Origin: Lachnospiraceae bacterium
GTDB taxonomy: Bacteria > Bacillota > Clostridia > Lachnospirales > Lachnospiraceae
DNA: 64,000 nt
Reading direction: 5' to 3'
Assembly: GCA_017465095.1 (NCBI GenBank)
Contig: JAFTWX010000046.1
Location: 1-64,000 of the forward strand
The position numbers were made by a program, and so were the translations under genes. Each line of letters begins with the position of its first letter. The first letter of the stretch is position 1. Positions 61,753 to 64,000 of this stretch are shown one piece after another. Below the pieces are notes generated by a model. The model was given only the letters and a program-made list of their open reading frames with translations, did no database searches and was not told the DNA's origin.

Positions 61753-62931
61753 ATGAACGCTGAATTGTTGCGTAAGATTCCTACAGTACAGGACTTTTTT
61801 AAAGTGAGTGCAGACGGCGAAATACCGGAAAGCACCCGTATATTATTGGAAGCCATGGAAGAAGTGCATTTTGCGGACGGCGAAGACATTGTTGTGTACG
61901 GAGCTGAGCCGGAAGACGGAATGTATATCATTTTGGAAGGCAAGACAGATGTGCTGAACGATAAGGGCGAGCGGGTGAACCTTCTGTCAAAAGGAGATTT
62001 TATCGGCGAACTGGGTCTGATCAACGATGACAAGCGCGGAGCTACGGTGCGCGCGGTAGGCGACGTGGTCTGTGCCAATATTTCAAAGGCTCTTTTCTTT
62101 GAAATCGCAGAAAAAAACCGCAAGATTTACGGTATGTTCATGAATATGCTTTATCGCAAGACAGAAAAGCTTGTGACCGAACAGGAGCGTATCAAATCCG
62201 AACTTGCCATTGCGACCAAAATACAGGTCGGTTCTCTGGAAAACGATTTCTCATCGTTTAACAGCCTGAAGGATGTATATGTGACAGCACACATGTGTCC
62301 GGCAAAAGAGGTGGGCGGTGATTTTTATGATGTGTTTGTCATCGATGACTCCCACATTTGTTTTTTGATTGCAGACGTGTCCGGGAAAGGGGTTCCGGCA
62401 GCACTTTTTATGAGTATGGCAAAAATACATATCAAAAACTACGCATCGCTGGGGCTTCCTCTTGCAGAGGTTGCATTCCGTGTAAACAATCAGCTTTGTT
62501 ATAAAAACGAAGAGGGAATGTTTGTCACGGCGTTTATCTGTGTGCTGGATTTGGAAAGTGATGAGGTGAAATTTATCAATGCAGGACACAATCCGCCGTT
62601 TCTGATGAAAGACGGCGGTGCATTTGAAATGATGAAACCGAAGGCAAATCTTGTGTTTGGAATGATGGAAGATATTCCGTACAAGGAGCAGAGCATAAAG
62701 CTGGAAAAAGGTGATGTCATTTATCTATACACAGATGGTATGACGGAGGCGCTCAACGCGCAGGAAGAGCTTTACGGGGAAAAGAGACTGGAGGAAGCGC
62801 TGAACAGGTATTGCAACCGGATTGACCGGTCCGATGCATTTATGAAATGTCTGTATGATGATGTAAATGCCTTTGCCGAGGGAGTCAGTCAGGCGGATGA
62901 CATTACGATGCTTTGTCTCAGCAGAAAATAA
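61753..62931 (+). CDS. Cyclic-nucleotide-binding / SpoIIE-type PP2C serine phosphatase
   Basis: 392 residues from ATG 61753 (GAGG 8 bases upstream); a TTG at 61723 is in frame but overlaps FecR. The N-terminal cNMP-binding domain (about 25-135) has the phosphate-binding cassette FIGELGLINDDKRGATVRA with its Glu and Arg. A short coiled segment leads to an RsbU/SpoIIE-like PPM phosphatase (about 180-390): EVGGDFYDVF, IADVSGKGVPAALFMS, NAGHNPPFLMK, LYTDGMTEA and ADDITMLCL, so the metal-binding Asp residues are present. The arrangement predicts a phosphatase switched by cAMP or cGMP, perhaps acting on an anti-sigma antagonist. The CHASE2 gene downstream might supply the nucleotide. Confidence 0.92.
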   Translation: MNAELLRKIPTVQDFFKVSADGEIPESTRILLEAMEEVHFADGEDIVVYGAEPEDGMYIILEGKTDVLNDKGERVNLLSKGDFIGELGLINDDKRGATVRAVGDVVCANISKALFFEIAEKNRKIYGMFMNMLYRKTEKLVTEQERIKSELAIATKIQVGSLENDFSSFNSLKDVYVTAHMCPAKEVGGDFYDVFVIDDSHICFLIADVSGKGVPAALFMSMAKIHIKNYASLGLPLAEVAFRVNNQLCYKNEEGMFVTAFICVLDLESDEVKFINAGHNPPFLMKDGGAFEMMKPKANLVFGMMEDIPYKEQSIKLEKGDVIYLYTDGMTEALNAQEELYGEKRLEEALNRYCNRIDRSDAFMKCLYDDVNAFAEGVSQADDITMLCLSRK

Positions 62932-62961
62932 ATCCGCAAAAGCAGTCGGGAGGACAGAACG

Positions 62962-64000
62962 ATGAACGCGAAAGGAAAACAGTTGCTTCGCCATATTGCC
63001 GAAGCATTTCTTGTCGGAATTCTCATTTTTATAATGACAATTACAAATTTGTTTTCTGCTTTTGATTATATGCTGAAAGATGCAGCATATCAGATACCGC
63101 GCGGAATTGACAGCAAAATCAAGATTATCGGTATCGACGACAGGACACTGGAGCAGATGGGGCCGATTCAGACGTGGTCAAGAGATGTGTATGCCCGTTT
63201 GCTGCGTCAGCTTGTGCAGGAGGAAAGCTGCAAACCGGTTGTCATCGGTTTTGATATTATATTTTCCGGGGAAGTGGATGCGCCTGGGGATGAAGCGTTT
63301 GCGGATATGTGCATGCGTTGTGGGAATGTTGTCACTGCATCCCAATTTGTTTACAGAGAAAAAGGCGAGATTAATAAGCAGGGGCTTATGGAGTATCCGA
63401 TAGAGACCTATCTTATGCCATATGAAAAGCTTGCTGCAGTGACCGAGCAGGGCTTTACCAATGTGTCGCAGGATTCCGACGGCTTGGTGAGACGGATTAA
63501 AAGAGAGGAAACGATGCAGGGAGAGACAATCTCCATGTTTTCTCACAAAATATATGAGATGTACTGCGGACAGACCGGAGAGTCTCTGAATGAAATCAGC
63601 ACAGACAAATACGGAAAGTCGCTGATCAATTATTCCGGAAAACCGGGAGATTATGAATATCTTTCTTTTGTGGATGTTTTGGACGGAAAAATCGATCCGA
63701 GGGCGTTTCAGGGTAGTATTGTGCTGATCGGCGCTTATGCGACAGGAATGCAGGATAACTTCCGGGTACCGGTCGGCGGAGCGGACCAGATGTACGGGGT
63801 AGAAATTCATGCCAATATTTTGCAGTCGCTGTTCCAAAACCGGTTTTCCGTAGGTGCAAATCCGTATGTAACCGGAATAATAACCGGGCTTTTGGGAGCG
63901 CTTTTGCATCTTCTGTTCCGAAGACGGGGGATCAAATTATCAACAGCAGTGCTTCTGCTTGCAATCGGCGGCTACGTCGGAATCGGTATTTGGCTCAATG
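62962..64000 (+). CDS. CHASE2-domain membrane sensor, 3' end outside the window
   Basis: 346 residues are visible and the frame is still open at the edge. ATG 62962 follows GGGAGGA. Membrane segment at about 13-33, then a CHASE2 domain: KIKIIGIDDRTLEQMGPIQT, VVIGFDIIF, GFTNVSQDSDGLVRR, INYSGKPGDYEYLSFVDVL, VLIGAYATGMQD and YGVEIHANILQSLF. At least two membrane helices begin near 297, as usual after CHASE2. In this family the output is an adenylate/guanylate cyclase, histidine kinase or diguanylate cyclase; the cNMP-binding phosphatase next door favours a cyclase, but that part is not in the window. Confidence 0.88.
   Translation, partial: MNAKGKQLLRHIAEAFLVGILIFIMTITNLFSAFDYMLKDAAYQIPRGIDSKIKIIGIDDRTLEQMGPIQTWSRDVYARLLRQLVQEESCKPVVIGFDIIFSGEVDAPGDEAFADMCMRCGNVVTASQFVYREKGEINKQGLMEYPIETYLMPYEKLAAVTEQGFTNVSQDSDGLVRRIKREETMQGETISMFSHKIYEMYCGQTGESLNEISTDKYGKSLINYSGKPGDYEYLSFVDVLDGKIDPRAFQGSIVLIGAYATGMQDNFRVPVGGADQMYGVEIHANILQSLFQNRFSVGANPYVTGIITGLLGALLHLLFRRRGIKLSTAVLLLAIGGYVGIGIWLN

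Noticed and set aside
1..64000. CRISPR arrays, tRNA genes, prophage or transposase genes
   Set aside because: No regularly spaced direct repeats, no tRNA-like cloverleaf and no phage or transposase proteins were recognised by reading; the only mobile-element-like signal is the palindrome near 53.5 kb.

Overview
The window looks like a chromosomal segment of a Clostridia-type Firmicute, most likely a gut member of the Lachnospiraceae. The evidence is consistent strong AGGAGG-type ribosome binding sites, canonical sigma-A promoters with 17-base spacers, a T-box leader in front of pheST, a 6S-type RNA, BspA-like LRR_5 surface proteins with a class B sortase, an ATP-type PEP carboxykinase, an anaerobe-type Re-citrate synthase next to isocitrate dehydrogenase, and a small cysteine/glycine-rich protein that I associate with this family. 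No tRNA, rRNA, CRISPR array, prophage or transposase gene was seen.

Layout. 1-5.2 kb: end of pckA, a Mbeg1-like hydrolase, a 6S-like RNA, a large SpoIID-type protein and a YihY membrane protein. 5.2-9.8 kb: a small HTH regulator divergent from a 1392-residue secreted repeat/LRR protein. 9.8-16.5 kb: a tightly overlapping signalling operon (two membrane-anchored BMP-type binding proteins, a hybrid histidine kinase with Hpt, a Cache/HD-GYP/receiver protein). 16.5-18.4 kb (minus): apt and an NCS2 purine permease. 18.5-23.4 kb: T-box, pheS, pheT, queA. 23.4-25.3 kb: PilZ protein, SHOCT protein, acyltransferase. 25.3-27.8 kb (minus): tyrA-aroA. 27.9-33.6 kb: an EF-G-like GTPase, an unknown membrane protein, a LytTR regulator with a degenerate soluble AgrC-like partner. 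33.6-37.3 kb: leuS, then three small minus-strand genes. 37.4-47.0 kb: a sortase B locus with two large LRR_5 wall proteins (the second split by a frameshift) and a subtilisin-like protease. 47.0-53.4 kb: Re-citrate synthase, GntR regulator, isocitrate dehydrogenase, then a polysaccharide O-acetylation pair. 53.4-53.7 kb: a 270-base imperfect palindrome. 53.7-57.5 kb: aroC (minus) divergent from a VanY-like carboxypeptidase, then tgt and yajC. 57.4-64 kb: a minus-strand polytopic membrane protein and a second signalling cassette (secreted protein, FecR protein, cNMP-binding PP2C phosphatase, CHASE2 sensor cut by the window end).

How the genes work together. Metabolic genes cover aromatic amino acid synthesis (aroA, tyrA, aroC), entry into 2-oxoglutarate (Re-citrate synthase and icd under a probable GntR operator), purine salvage (apt and permease), queuosine tRNA modification (queA, tgt) and aminoacyl-tRNA synthesis (pheST, leuS). 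Much of the rest concerns the surface and signalling: a sortase B with matching xPxTGD substrates, c-di-GMP parts (HD-GYP, PilZ), and two coherent multi-gene signalling operons. These two operons, the hairpin overlapping the protease start, the degenerate kinase and the back-to-back promoters sharing one -35 box are the observations most worth following up.
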